This document shows, piece after piece, positions 33,727-46,236 of a stretch of 64,000 nucleotides of DNA; within the stretch, counting starts at the first letter, position 1, and each line of letters starts with the position of its first letter. The notes below the pieces were generated by a model. The model had not been told where the DNA came from, did not search any database, and saw only the letters and a program-made list of their open reading frames with translations. The position numbers were made by a program, and so were the translations under genes. Origin of the DNA: Typha latifolia (lineage: Eukaryota; Streptophyta; Magnoliopsida; Poales; Typhaceae); NCBI GenBank assembly GCA_019914945.1, contig CM034112.1:5107001-5171000 (forward strand), given 5' to 3'.

Positions 33727-35312
33727 TGAATGACATAGTTAAGAAAACCACAGTGAGAATCATGATCGACACCGGGTCCTCCCACAACTTCATTGACAAG
33801 AGGCATTTTAAGAATATTGGGCTCGAGTCAGAACCTATGGACGGGTTCGCTGTGACTATTGGAGATGGCACCACATTGCGTGCTGATTTTATTTGCGGAG
33901 GTGTGGAGTTGAAGGTGAAAGGCCAAACTTTCACATTGGATCTTTATCCGTTGGCCTTGCGGGGTGCCGACATCATCTTAGGGACTCAATGGCTTCAAAG
34001 CTTGGGGCTCGTAACATTTGATTTTACAAACCTCACATTGACATTTCAGAGGAATGGTCATAAAGTGCTGCTGGAAGGAAATCAACCATGGCAAGAGCCA
34101 ATGTTGCAACCGCTGTTGGGACTTCCATGTGTAGGGGATCGAGCTCTACTCTTACAAATTGCTATTGCTGAATCGGTACCCATATGTCTAGAAGGAGGAG
34201 ATCAGCAAATTGGTGGTGGAGATGCTAGAGCAAGGGATCATTCAACCGAGTAGGAGTGCCATCTCATTGCTGGTGCTGCTGGTTCGAACGAAAGAAGGGA
34301 GTTGGCGGTTTTGCATAGACTACTGAGCCTTGAATGCGATCACCGTCAAAGACCAGTACCTAATACCGGTGATCGAGGAACTGCTGGACGAACTGACAAA
34401 GTCGGCCTACTTCAACAAAACTGACTTAAGAGCAGGGTACCATCAAATTCACGTCGACCCAGAAGATGTGCGCAAAACAGCATTTCAGACTCATTCTGAG
34501 TCATGCCGTCTGGGCTCACCAACGCACCGGCAACCATCCAAGGGCTGATGAATGACCTTTTCCGCCCGCTCTTGCGTCAGTATGTTCTCGTCTTCTTTGA
34601 CAATATTCTAGAGTAAAGTAGGAATTGGAGCGAACATTTGCAGTATGTGCGTGAGGTGTTGAATATCTTGCGACTAAACCAGTTGAAAGTCAAGATGAGC
34701 AAGTGCCTTTCGGGTGAGCCATGAGTGGAGTACTTGGGTCACATAATCTCAGCGAGAGGAGTGGAAGCCGATCCAAGCAAGATCAAAAACATGGTGGACT
34801 GGCTGATTCCTACTAGTCAACGAGAATTGAGGGGATTCCTTAGCTTAACGAGGTACTGTCGGCGATTTATTGCCAACTACGACAATACCCCACTGTCCTC
34901 CTTACTTAGAAAATGAGGGTTTCAATGGACGAGCAAGGCGGCAGAGGCTTTCGAGGCATTGAAGACAGCCATGTCTACCGCATCGGTTTTGGCTTTACTG
35001 GATTTCCGCAAGCCCTTCGTGGTGGAAAGCAACGCCTCGGGTAAGGGCATTGGAGCTGTTTTGATGCAGGAGGGCAAGCCAGTTATCCACCGATGAGCGC
35101 AAAATGCTAGCAATTCTGCACGCCGTCACCAAATGGCGACCCCACTTGATTGGCCGACGGTTTACTATCCACACGGACTAGCGTAGCTTACCCTACTTCA
35201 TGGAGCAAGGTGTGCACATCCTGGCACAACAATAGTGGGTCACGAAACTCCTTGGGTATGACTACGAGCTAGTCTACAAATATAGGATTGAGAACCAAGC
35301 TGTCGATGCCTC
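33727..35312 (+). pseudogene. Gyp-D protease, RT and RNase H (right part)
   Basis: VRIMIDTGSSHNFIDKR (DTG intact) opens a 175-codon frame. About 190 codons between PLLGLPCVGDRALLLQ and the RT are lost, with a fusion at IAIAESVPICLEGGD. The polymerase motif reads [11 protein letters not shown], so the second catalytic Asp is Asn. Thumb (YLGHIISARGVEADPSKI) and RNase H (VVESNASGKGIGAVLMQEG, first Asp changed) follow. It stops at about 35312 just before the RNase H end. Confidence 0.85.
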
Positions 35313-38100
35313 TGTAATGATCACCTCTGGAATAACCCCGCCCAGCATAGGCACGTGCATGCCCACGCGCCCACACGGCACGCGCGACGCACGCGACAAG
35401 ACGGACGGGGGCCCGTCACGCAACAGATACGCTCCTATGCACATATATCATAACATCATCAAATAGTACTTGCTAACATATCAATGCTCACATACTCCAA
35501 CACCAAATAAATCATACTATTAACCAAATAAACTTGTTAACATATGAATATTGAAGTCCACAATAATATACACTAGACCACTACATAATCTGGCAGGATC
35601 CACATAGGCCACAACAAACCATCAAAATATAACTAAACAACTAATACACGAGTACACTATAATCTGACATGTATTATATAAATCACTGTCTAATACAATA
35701 AAGTATAAATATCAAATAATTGTACAACTCAATATCTGGTTAAACTATCTTCTATACCATATCACGTCTATAGCTTACCTCATCCTCGCTCTAAAATATC
35801 TCCTCAAGATACCTCAAGTCGCTATCACGTACCACATATCTAAGGGGGTTAGGAAAGAAATAAGAGAGTCATAAGCAAAAGGCTCAGTGAATAGACCGTA
35901 CCCCAAATCAGTGAAGCGAAACGAAAAGTTAATCATGTACTGGATAATATGAATCAGAAAGAGCATCATGTCATGATTTAGTGTATGACTGTACTCAATA
36001 ATATATAATTGAAATATAGATAACATGTCATAACTGATAAATACTATATAATCCTCGACAATGAGTAAACAAATCTTCATATCATACTATCATTATATCT
36101 CTCTCTCAAATATGACACATGATGCACGCCGACCATGACCATGCTATGATATCAAATGCAACCATATATTATGTATATTGACTACTCAATAATCAGGTAA
36201 ACAAATGATAATGAAATCATATGCATTTCTCAACATCACAGTCATCAATGTCAGCTCTATATGTCATCATCATACTAGACCATTGTGCACAATCAACACC
36301 CGGTACTCAGTCTCAACATCATGCCCAAAGGCTCAGAGCATACTCTACCATCCGCAAGGAGTATCTCAAATATAACCATACCCTGCCATCCGCTAAGGGT
36401 ATCAACATCCATCTAGACCGGGCACCCTTCTAGCTGATAGAAATCTCGTGAGGATAACTCACCACATATGCCCTAGCGAACGGCATGTGTCCGAAAGTCT
36501 GATGCGCACACAGACTAATGACCTCGGACGTATGGCCAATAGGATCGCAACTATGTCGAGCGATCAATCATCCACCAAGCGCGTTCTAACCCTCGCGCCC
36601 ACATTTTATGCTTTCTTTCTAAATGACAGATCATATGCATATATCTAGTACGATAACAAGTCAATACATAATAGGAATTTAGGTGGAACAGGAATCAAGA
36701 GAAAAATAATGCAATATAGTCTTCGATCATGTAGTCAACATATGCATACTCATGCTAATCTATTACATGTATACTCATGCCATAGATCAATTCGACATAA
36801 CATTATAACATTATAATCATCTCTCATCATCTCTACATATCACCAATGTGCTCATATCCCAAATCAACCTAATTAGATGCATGATAAAATATGCTTGACT
36901 GTAATCATCTCTAGATAAAGTTATATAATCATGCTGGAGGCCAAAACATGCATGTACATAATATATAATATAACCTAATTTTATAAAGACGTCTAGGGGA
37001 TAAGACTACTCATAGTCTGATCAGAAGACACGAACCACGCATCTCTCACGTCCGTCAGTCCAACATCAAATCATCGTCAGGGTCCACGGGGTCTCACATA
37101 AGGGGGTTCGGGGTTTGAAAATATTGAAGTACTATCAAGTTAGTTGTTTATCTAATTAGAATTAATTCAAGTAAAATATAACTATTTATTAGGTTTAGAA
37201 TCACTTCTTTTTATTTTTGATTACATAACTAGATCTCTCTTATGGATACGATTCAAATATAATTATACTATTATCATAAAATGCTAATTATAGTATAAGG
37301 AGAACATGTCTATTTCCTTTTATATAAGAATATTTCTAAATATATAATTACAAAATAAAATAAAATAAAATAAAAGGCTAAATAACTATAAGTATACACA
37401 AGGTCTAATTATAATTAATTTTATAATTTATACTCTATCTTGATTAATTAGGGACTATGCAGTCTTTACTCGATAAGATAATAATTAAATAACTAAATAA
37501 GCCTGGTATTTTATTTGTTGCAGAATAATAATATATAATAAATTAATAGAATTGCTTAAAATGTATATCATAAGGATATTAGAATATAAATCTAATAATT
37601 ATAATTTACAAATCTATTTATTAATCTAATATATATAAGTAAATAAATAAATAAATATAAGTATTACCTATATTTATGTGTAATATTTATAACCTAATTA
37701 ATCATTAATTAATTATAATTAACAATAATCATATTGATGAATATATATTCTTATTAAAATAAATAATGTCTAAATCTATTTGTATTAATTAAGAAATAAA
37801 TACCTAAATAAATAAATAATAAAATAAAAATAAGGATTACTAGTACTAGTGTTGGGCCGAGCCCAGCACTGTTGCAGAAGAACAAGAAGAGAAGAAGCAG
37901 TTGAGGAAGAAGAAGAAAGGAAAAAGAACGAAGAAAGAAGAAAGAAGAAGAAGAAGAAGAGAAAAGAAGAAGAGAAGAAAGAGAGGAGGTGAGGGAGGGG
38001 GGTTGCGGACCCGGGCCGGCGGGGAGGGCACCGGCTGTTGGTGGCCATCCAACGGTCGGCTTCTCGTCGATGGCTCGGCTCTGGCGGGCTAGGGAGTTAT
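35313..38100. other. 2.8-kb non-coding block, unclassified repeat
   Basis: Begins TGTAATGATCACCTCTGGAA with a CpG-rich head (35340-35440). Long AT-rich text follows, then GGTCCACGGGGTCTCACATAA at 37081 and a purine-rich GAAGAAGAA stretch (37870-38000). No frame is coding; the Ser/Phe-rich frames over the purine stretch are low complexity. TGTAAT...CCCG heads and GGGTCTCACAT phrases occur in some plant LTR families, so this may be a large LTR or a fragment. I cannot prove it: no second copy is in the window. Confidence 0.45.
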
Positions 38101-38226
38101 GGATCGATTCCACTTGGTTTCGTAATTTTATTACTACGGGAGAATATTTGGTGAATAGTTTCCCTCGGTGGCATGGAGTACTTACTGCAATAAATCTAGA
38201 TCTTGAACGCGCTCCTACTCGGCAGA
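38101..38226 (+). repeat. Gyp-A-type LTR end fragment
   Basis: GTAATTT, then CGGGAGAATATTTG, TTTCCC and ATCTAGATCTTGAA match in order the Gyp-A LTR at 20840-20930. It is a short + strand relic between the unclassified block and Gyp-K. Confidence 0.55.
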
Positions 38227-38706
38227 ATGATCCTTTGCTCTAGCATCTCGACTACCAATTTGCTGATCTCCTCCTTCTGGACATATGGGTACCGATACGG
38301 TCAAAAATTTGCTTGTTCAGCCCTTGGAATGATCTGAATTCGGTGGTCATGCTAATGGGTCGGCGGCATTCCTCGGGCTCCTCAAAGAGGTCACTGAATT
38401 TCTATAGCAGCTCCTTCATGTCAGCGGGTATTTCGTTGCTTGGTGGATGTTTTGGTTCGGCAATAGCCATTTTTAAGAGTAAAGCTCGGTCCCCGGCACA
38501 TGGGGGTCCAAACAGCGGTTGCAACGCTGGCTCTTGCCGCGGCTGGTTTCCATGTAGCAGCACTCTTTGGCCATTCCTCCAAAATGTAAATGTGAGGTTT
38601 GTAAAATGGAATGTCACGGGCCCCAAGCTTTGAAGCTATTGAGTCCCCAAGACTTGGCACCCCGCAAGGCCAACGGATAAAGATCTAATGTGAAAGTTTG
38701 TCCTTG
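38227..38706 (-). pseudogene. Gyp-K: protease-to-RT fragment
   Basis: Minus strand: QTFTLDLYPLALRG, then LLHGNQPRQEPALQPLFGPP, and the RT entry [19 protein letters not shown] at the left edge. This is the connecting region that Gyp-F/H/J have lost, so it is a useful reference for what the full elements contain. It is cut on the right by the Gyp-M LTR and on the left at 38227. Confidence 0.8.
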
Positions 38707-39668
38707 TGATATGATCTCCCCTTAGGCTAAGGTTCGATCTCTTCCAATTTCCTGATCTGAACTAGATCTGGCACGAAACTTTGAAATAAGATTTCAAAAT
38801 ATGCCGTCGTCGGATCGACATGAAATTTTGATATATTGTAGCCCCAGAAAAGATCTTTTAAACAAATTTAGTTTTAGGTGAATCGAATGTGGGGATCACG
38901 AGATATCGTCCGATCAATGGACAAAGGTCAGGGTGGTCTATTTTGGATCCGTGGATGGAGGCACGTGATCCTAGGTGATGGTGGTTGAAGGTGGATCGGC
39001 ATTAATGGAGTGGCACCGGCGAAAAGTGGTAGGGGAAGGGTTATGGTTGATGGAAGGGTTAGGGCAAGTGTTGGATAGATTGGAAGAAAGGAGAGGAGAG
39101 GGCCACCCCTAAGGGACTAGGGTGATTGGCCGGTCAAGGGAGGTTAGAAGCGGCATCACCAGGGATTGAGAGAACGGGAACGAAGAAGACGAAGGAGGCA
39201 AGGCAAAACTCAATTCTCAATAATCAATAGTGACTTTGGTTACCATCCACATCCTTTTAGAGGCTAACCAACAACTCAAAATTAACCCTAACAATACAAT
39301 TTTCGCCGACCGCGTTCGAACGCGCCCGACTGCGTTTGAACGCACCGAGTTCACTCCTCTCTGGATTTGCGAACGTGATGTAGGCGTTCAAACGCGCGAT
39401 CGAACGTGCCTGTTTCCCACTTCTCTGGATTTGCGAACGCGATGCAAGCGTTCACACTACGTTCGAACAGGGCGTTCAAACAGCGTGCACATTCTTCACC
39501 CACGTTCACAACCCCGTTCACAATCGCGTTTGAACTCACTCTACCCGCGTTTGAATGCGACTTACAGAAAAGTTATTTTCATGGAAATTAAATACTAAAA
39601 CATGAAACCAGACACTCCTGAAATGACTCTATGCTTGAGATGACATCGGTGAAGTCCGAATCGTATCA
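38707..39668 (-). repeat. 3' LTR of Gyp-M (962 bp)
   Basis: The minus strand starts TGATACGATTCGGACTTC at 39668 and ends AGGGGAGATCATATCA at 38707. U3 (39310-39570) is full of CGTTCGAACGC-type palindromes. Its orientation and adjacency to the chromodomain remnant make it the 3' LTR of the minus-strand element on its right. Confidence 0.85.
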
Positions 39669-41368
39669 ATCCACCATGGTAATTTGAGAAGCGATCTTTG
39701 AACTCTGACTCAAGCTCCTCCATGGTATGATCTTCTTCATTGGTTTCCCACATATCTGAAGATATAGGAAATGTTGGTGCTGAAAAAGAGGCAAGCTCAC
39801 TTGTGTCTGGTTGGCACGAAAGAGTATCTATTGCTCGATTCTCAATCCCCTTTTTGTAGACTAATTCATAGTCATACCCAAGGAGTTTCGTGACCCACCG
39901 TTGTTGGGCTGGGGTGTGCAAACGTTGCTCCATGAAGTAGGGTAAGCTCGTTGGTCCGTGTGGATAGTAAACCGTTGGCCAATCAAGTAGGGTCGCCATT
40001 TGGTGACGGCGTGTAGAATCGCTAGCATTTCACGCTCGTAGGTGGATAGCTGTCGTGACTGATTTGACAATGCTTTGCTCATATATGCTACGAATCTGCC
40101 CTCTTGCATCAAAACTGCTCCAATGCCCTCACCCAAAGCGTCGCATTCCACCACAAAAAGCTTGCCAAAATCCGATAGTGCTAGAACCAGAGTTGTAGAC
40201 AAAGCTATCTTCAAGGCTTCGAAGGCCTCCGTTGCTTTGCCCGTCCATTGAAACCCACCTTTTCTAAGTAAGGAGGTCAGTGGGGCAGCAATTTTGCCAT
40301 AGTTGGCAACGAATCGCCGGTAGTACCCCGTCAACCCAAGGAATACCCTCAATTCCCTCTAATTAGTAGGAATCGGCAAATCCACCATATTCTTGATCTT
40401 GCTTGGATAAGCTTCCACTCCTTTTGCAGAGATTATATGCCCCAAGTACTCCACTTGTGGTTCTCCCCAAAGACACTTGCTCATTTTGACTTTTAACTGG
40501 TTTTGTCATAAGATATTTAATACCTCCCGCACATGCCGCAAGTGCTTACTCCAATTCCTGCTATATACTAGAATATCGTCAAAGAAGATGAGCACATACT
40601 GACGCAAGAGTGGGCGGAAGAGGTCATTCATCAGCCCTTGGAAGGTGGCCGGTGCATTGGTGAGCCCAAACGGCATGACTCGAAACTCATAGTGGCCATC
40701 GTGAGTTCGGAATGCCGTTTTGTGCACATCTTCAGGGTCGACTCGGATTTGATGGTACCCTGCTCTTAAGTCAAGTTTGCTGAAGTAGGCCAACCTTGTG
40801 AGCTCATCTAGCAACTCCTCGATCACCGATATTGGATACTGGTCCTTGACAGTAATTGTATTCAAGGCTCGGTAGTCGACGCAAAACCACCAACTCCCGT
40901 CTTTCTTCTGAACCAGCAGTACCGACGACGAGTAGGCACTTCTACTTGGTTGAATAATCCCTTGCTCGAGCATTTCCACCACCAATTTACTGATCTCTCC
41001 CTTCTGGACATGCGGGTACCGATAGGGTCAGACATTTGCTAATTCAGCGCCTAGAATGATCTGTATGCGATGGTCGTTCCGACGGGTTGGCGGCAGTCCT
41101 CGGGGTTCCTCGAAGAGATCCTAGAACTCCTGCAACAATTCTTGCATGTTAGCGGCTATTTTCCTTCGTGTGGATTTTCTGGTTCAGCGATAGCCATTTG
41201 CAATAGTAGAGCTCGGTCCCCTGCACAAGGAAAGGCCACAAGTGGTTGCAATGTCGGCCCTTGCCGCGGTTGATTTCATCCAGCAGCACCCTTCATACAT
41301 TCCTCCGAAATGTTAGTATGAGGTTTTAGAAATCAAAAGTTACGATCCCCAGGCTTCGAAGCCATTAA
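39669..41368 (-). pseudogene. Gyp-M: RT and RNase H kept, integrase deleted
   Basis: On the minus strand, 40985-40506 is a 159-codon RT frame with [54 protein letters not shown] and the catalytic [16 protein letters not shown] second frame (40352-39861) holds the thumb, RNase H VECDALGEGIGAVLMQEG and STYEREMLAILHAVTKWRP. LASFSAPTFP then passes within about 30 codons into a chromodomain tail (ELESEFKDRFSN) at 39720. The whole integrase, over 1 kb in Gyp-J, is missing. A few stops (near 40505 and 40360) remain. This is the best-preserved RT in the window. Confidence 0.9.
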
Positions 41369-41424
41369 GTTCATTTCAGAGCTACGGGATGAGATACAGG
41401 TGGTTGTTTGTGCTCGAATGGAAT
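41369..41424 (+). pseudogene. Short gag scrap
   Basis: TTCATTTCAGAGCTACGGGA and GAGATACAGG, read on the + strand, match the gag phrase FISGLRDEIQA. It lies between Gyp-M and the LTR of Gyp-G and probably marks the older element into which they were inserted. Confidence 0.5.
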
Positions 41425-42404
41425 TGATACGATTCGGACTTCATCGACGTCGTCTCGAGCATGGATTCACTTTAGGAGTGTTTTTATTTCATGTTTTAGT
41501 GTTTAATTTCCATTAAAATAAGTTTTTTGTAAGTCGCGTTCAAACGCGGGTGGAGTGAGTTCGAACGCGGTTTGTGAACGGGGTTGTGAACGTGGTGAAG
41601 AGAATGTACTGTGCGTTCGAACGCACTGTGAACGCCTGCATTGCGTTCGCAAATACCTACAGGCGCGTTCGATTGCGCGTTTGAACGCCTGCATCGCGTT
41701 CGCAAATCCAGAAGAGCGAACTCGGTGCGTTCGAACGCGGTTGGGCGAGTTCGAACGCGGTCGGCGAAAATTGTGTTTTATGGTTAATGTGAGTTGTTGG
41801 TTAGCCTATAAAAGGATGTGTAGGGCAACCAAAATTATCATTGATTATTGAGATTGAGTTTTGCCTTGCCTCCTTCGTCTTCTTCGCTCCCGTTCTCTCA
41901 ATCCCCGGTGACGCCGCTTCTAATCTCGCTCGACTGGCCAATCACCCTAATCCCTTAGGAGTGGCCCTCTCCTCCCCCTTCTTCCAATCTATCCAACACT
42001 TGCCCTAACCTTTCCATCAACCACAACCCTTCCACCATCACTTTTCACCGGTGCCACCCCATTAACGCCGGTCCTCCACCATCCACCATTACCTAGGATC
42101 TCGTGCCTCCATCCACGGATCCAAAACAGAGCATCCTGACGTTCGTCCACTAAACGAATGATATCTAGAGATCCCCAACTCCGATTCGCCTGAAACTTGA
42201 TTTGTTGGAAATCTCGTTTCCGGACCTAAAACATATCAAAATTTCACATCGATTTGACGGCGGAATATTTCGGGATCTTATTTCAAAGTTCCATGTAAGA
42301 TCTAGTCCAGATCTGAGAATCGGAAGAGATCGATCTTTAGCCCCAAAGGAGAGATCGTATCAAGCTGGTATCAGAGCTCCATAGCCAGAGGTGTGATCGT
42401 ATCA
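41425..42404 (+). repeat. 5' LTR of Gyp-G
   Basis: Starts TGATACGATTCGGACTTC. A first GTATCA end is at 42362, followed by AGCTGGTATCAGAGC and a 42-bp unit ending again in GATCGTATCA at 42404. The 3' LTR of Gyp-J shows that the outer end is the real one. TATAAAAGG at 41811 is the likely promoter box. Confidence 0.85.
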
Positions 42405-43500
42405 CGTAGTTGCAGGTGAGCCTAACAAGCGAACCACTATGGAGATCGTCTTGGAGATCTAAATCCGTGGGGGGGAGGCAATACGAAACGGAACCGCATC
42501 GAGACAACCAAAAGCAAAGGAGGGATCATCAACCATTCATGGTGCATCCACCTCCGATTAGACAAGGACTGGGATATGATCGGATCGAGACAATGGTATC
42601 CATGGGCAATCGTGTGTCTCAAATTTCCCAAGTTCAAAGATGGTGACCCAATCGATTGGTTGTATAGGGCGGAATAATTCTACACGTACCAAGGTACAGC
42701 GGAAGAATATAAGGTGACGCTTACGAGCTTCTACCTTGAAGATGCAGCACTTCATTAGTTTCGAGCAACCAATGCCCATGAGACGATTGAAACTTGGGCC
42801 GACTTTTGCGCCGATATCACGCAACGATTTGGAGTGTCGGGGTATGAACACTTTGATGCTCTCCTCTCAAAGACAGTGCAAAGGACCACGATTGGGGCAT
42901 ACCAAGAAGAATTTGAGAGGATAAGTAGCCGATGCTAATGCCCATGGATAGATTAGCAACTTCGCAGCACCTTCATCTCCGGGCTGCGGGGAGACATACA
43001 AGCCGACGTGAGGGCTTTAAGGCCTAGAACCTTAAAGGAGGCATTCAAAGATGCAGTACTCATGGAAGACAAACATTGAGCCATGAAGTTACACCTCAAA
43101 TCGAACTGGACGAGCCAAGGAAGCCACAATCCAGCTCAACCAACCATAGGGGTAGGAAATGCTACCGACGTACCAAGAACTATTGCTGCAATGGTGCCTC
43201 CTCAAGCACCCCTGAATTCCTCCAAGATGTGGAGTACACGCCTAGAGGTCCGGGATGAGTACTCACACTTGCTCAAGTGAAGGAATGAAGAGCCAAAGGC
43301 CTATGCTTTCGTTCTGATGAGAAGTTTGTACCCGGAAATCGTTGTGCTAAACTGATGGGATTAGTGAAGATTAGTGATGCTAATAGATAGATTAGAGGAG
43401 GTAGAGGATGAGATTGCAGCTGAAGATGGAGTGGCTGGACAGCAAGGAGGAGTAGCTGAGGAGTAACCCATGGAGGACATGATAGCTAAAATCTCCCTGC
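42405..43500 (+). pseudogene. Gyp-G gag
   Basis: The N-terminal third is deleted: the sequence enters at VVAGEPNKR right after the LTR. Capsid phrases are split over three frames, and the RALRPRTLKEAF region is at 43010-43050. The knuckle reads LCFRSDEKFVPGNRC, with one Cys to Ser and His to Asn, so it could not bind zinc. An in-frame TAG sits at 42954, at the same codon as in Gyp-J. Confidence 0.8.
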
Positions 43501-45340
43501 ACGCCTATTCAGGGACATCAGAGCCAAAGACTTTGCGGGTAAATGGTGTAGTCAAGAAAATCACAGTGAGAATCTTGATCGACACCGGGTCCATCCACAA
43601 CTTCATTGATAAGAGGCTTTTTCAGAAGATTGGGCTCGAGTCGAAACCCATGGACGGGTTCAATGTGACGATTGGGGATTGCACCACATTTCGGGCATAT
43701 TTCAATTGTGGAGGTGTGGAATTGAAGGTGTAAGACCAAACTTTCACATTGGATCTTTACCCATTGGCCTTGCGGGGTGCCGACATTATCTTGGGGACCT
43801 AATGGCTTCAAAGCTTAGGGCACGTAACATTTGATTTTTCAAACCTCACATTTACATTTCGGAGGAATGGTCGAAGAGTGCTGCTGGATGGAAACCAACC
43901 GCAGCAAGGGTTGATGTTGCAACCACTATTGGGACTTCCATGTGTAGGGGACCGAGCTATACTATTGCAAATGGCTAATGCTGAACCAGAACATCCACCA
44001 TCGAGGGAAATACCCGCTGACATGCAAGACCTGCCACAGGAATTCAAGGATCTCTTTGAGGAGCCCCGAGGACTACTGCCGACCTATCGGCACGACCATC
44101 GCATTCAGATCATTCTAAGGGCTGAACCAGCAAATGTTCCGCCATATCAATACCCACATGTCCAAAAGGACGAGATCGGCAAATTGGTGGTGGAGATGCT
44201 AGAGCAAGGGATTATTCAACCAAGTATAAGTGCCTACTCATTGCTGGTGTTGCTGGTTCAGAAGAAAGACCGGAGTTGACGATTTTGCGTCGACTACCGA
44301 GCCTTGAATGCGATTACTGTCAAAGACTGGTATCCAATACCAGTGATCGAGGAGTTGCTGGATGAACTTACAGGGTCGGCTTACTTCAGCAAACTTGAGT
44401 CAAGAGAGGGGTACCATCAAATTCACGTCAATCCGGAAGATGTGCACAAAATGGCTTTTCGAACTCATGATGGCCACTACGAGTTCCGAGTCATACCGTT
44501 TGGGCTCATCAATGCACCGACTACCTTCCAAGGGCTGATGAATGACCTTTCTCGCCCGCTCTTGTGTCGGTACGTGCTCGTCTTCTTTGACGATATTCTA
44601 GTGTATAGGAGGAATTAGAGCGAGCACTTGCGGCATGTGCGTGGGGTGTTGAATATCTTGCGACAAAACTAATTAAAAGTCAAGATAAGCAAGTGCCTAT
44701 GGGTTGAGCCACGAGTAGAGTACTTGGGTCATATAATCTCAGCGAGATAAGTGGAAGCCGATCCAAGCAAGATCAAAATCATGGTGTACTGGCCGATTCC
44801 TACTAATCAGCAGGAATTTAGGGGATTCCTTAGGTTGACGGGATACTATCGGCGATTCATTGCCAATTATGGCAAGATTGCTGCCCCGCTAACCTCCTTA
44901 CTGAAAAAAGGAGGGTTTCAATGGACGAGCAAGGCAACAGAGGCTTTTGAAGAATTGAAGACAGTTATGTCTACCGCACCAGTTTTGGCACTGCCGAATT
45001 TCAGCAAGCCCTTCGTGGTGGAATGCGACGCTTCGGATGACGGCATTGGAACTGTATTGATACAAGAGGGCAGGCCCGTGGCATATATGAGCAAGGCATT
45101 GTCGAACAGTCACGACAGCTATCCACCTACGAGCACGAAATGCTAGCAATTCTACACGCTGTTACCAAATGGAAACCTTACTTGATTGGCCAATGGTTTA
45201 CTATCCGCACGGACCAGCGTAGCTTACCCTACTTCATGGAGCAACGTGTGCACACCCCAGCACAGCAACGGTGGCTCACAAAACTCCTTGGGTATGACTA
45301 CGAGCTAGTCTAGTAAAAGGTGACGGACGCAAGTGAGCTT
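43470..45340 (+). pseudogene. Gyp-G protease, RT and RNase H
   Basis: VRILIDTGSIHNFIDKRLF (DTG kept) begins the protease. After one stop near 43730 comes LLDGNQPQQGLMLQPLLGLP, the linker absent in Gyp-F/H/J. The RT frame at 43878-44279 ends at a TGG to TGA stop; 44304-44618 carries [15 protein letters not shown] and [12 protein letters not shown]. The thumb and RNase H frame (44751-45146) has FLRLTGYYRRFIANYGKIA and VECDASDDGIGTVLIQEG. Overall five or six lesions. Confidence 0.9.
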
Positions 45341-45452
45341 TGAAAAAAAACCCCTAGACACAAGTATGTATCTAAACACTAGGCAATGATCTCGCTCGTT
45401 CGCTTAAGTAAAAGTCGAAAGAAACATTAAAAACGAAAGTAGAGATGAACGC
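45341..45452 (-). repeat. 3' LTR of Cop-Q, terminal part
   Basis: TGAAAAAAAACCCCTAGACA through GAGATGAACGC is the inverted LTR end. The following LTR bases resume at 55629 with a second AACGC. It abuts Gyp-G at 45340. Confidence 0.88.
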
Positions 45453-46236
45453 TGTTAGGTTTTTATTTGTTGGCAATTGTATACAAAATATTCTAAGTAT
45501 ATTTTTTCATGTATATGAGCTTTACACAAGTCTAGAATATCTCTGGTTTGAAGAATTGCAAGATTATTGGAGAAAAGCCTTCGAGTTCACACCGCGTTCA
45601 CAAACGTGTTCGAACGCGGTGCGTTCACAAACGAGTTCAAACGCGAAATCTGCGTTCACACAGATAGAGAGCCGCGTTCACAAACGCGTTCGAACGCGAA
45701 ATCTGCGTTCACACAGACAGAGAGCCGCGTTCACAAATGTGTTCGAATGCGGGTACTGCGTTCACACAGACTAAGAGCTGCGTTCACAAACGCATTCGAA
45801 CGCATCCTGAAGAATTCAAGCTGTCGCGTTCGAACGCACCAACAAAGTTTAAGAATATTGGACTTTCGTGAGTACGGATAAGACTCGGATTTGGCTCTAT
45901 CTTGAAGATCGTGAGTATGGATAAGATTTGGATTTGGCTATATTTTGAATATCGTAAGTATGGATAAGATTTGGATTTGGCTCTATGTTGGAGATCATAT
46001 ATAAGGATTGTGAAACCCTATCTCTAGGGTGGTTGAAGAAGATTATTCAAGGAGACTTTTTGGAGGCTACATTGGTTCTTCAACTCACAAGGCTCTTCTC
46101 ATCTAAAAATCTTAATCTTTCGTCTTAAAGGCTATCTAGACGAAAGATCAATCTCGAGGGTTACTGAGATTGGACTTCAATCACGAGAAGCGGTGAATCG
46201 TGAGTTCTAGCGAGGAAGACTGAGAGGAACAAAGTC
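45453..46236 (+). repeat. 5' LTR of Cop-P, left part
   Basis: Starts TGTTAGGTTTTTATTTG. It includes a 53-bp-type minisatellite of GCGTTCACAAACGCGTTCGA-like units at about 45590-45815. It is interrupted at 46236 by Gyp-H and continues at 51218 or 51223 after the duplicated AAGTC. Confidence 0.9.

Larger units (their letters stand above)
25442..35312 (+). mobile_element. Gyp-D: chromovirus split by Gyp-F
   Basis: 5' LTR 25442-26292, gag 26332-27788, then a 5.9-kb minus-strand insertion (Gyp-F). The same frame resumes at 33727 in the protease and runs through RT and RNase H to about 35312. Proof of one element: gag ends KNLRV at 27780 and the right part begins with NDIVKKTTVRI, the exact continuation seen uninterrupted in other copies. 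TGACT/TGAAT flank the insert. The 3' half (integrase onward) is replaced by unrelated DNA at 35313. Confidence 0.8.
41425..45340 (+). mobile_element. Gyp-G: chromovirus, 5' LTR to RNase H, broken by Cop-Q
   Basis: LTR, 5'-truncated gag, protease, RT and RNase H are present in the + direction. The last readable part is GYDYELV at 45310, then a small internal loss and ACGCAAGTGAGCTT up to 45340, where a copia LTR end (TGAAAAAAAACCCC) begins. Its integrase half is not in the window, or lies beyond Cop-Q outside it. Confidence 0.85.

Noticed and set aside
37754..38113. 119-codon Ser/Phe/Leu-rich frame that looks like a membrane or signal segment
   Set aside because: It is a translation of a GAAGAA-rich purine tract; all three frames on that strand are open and low complexity.
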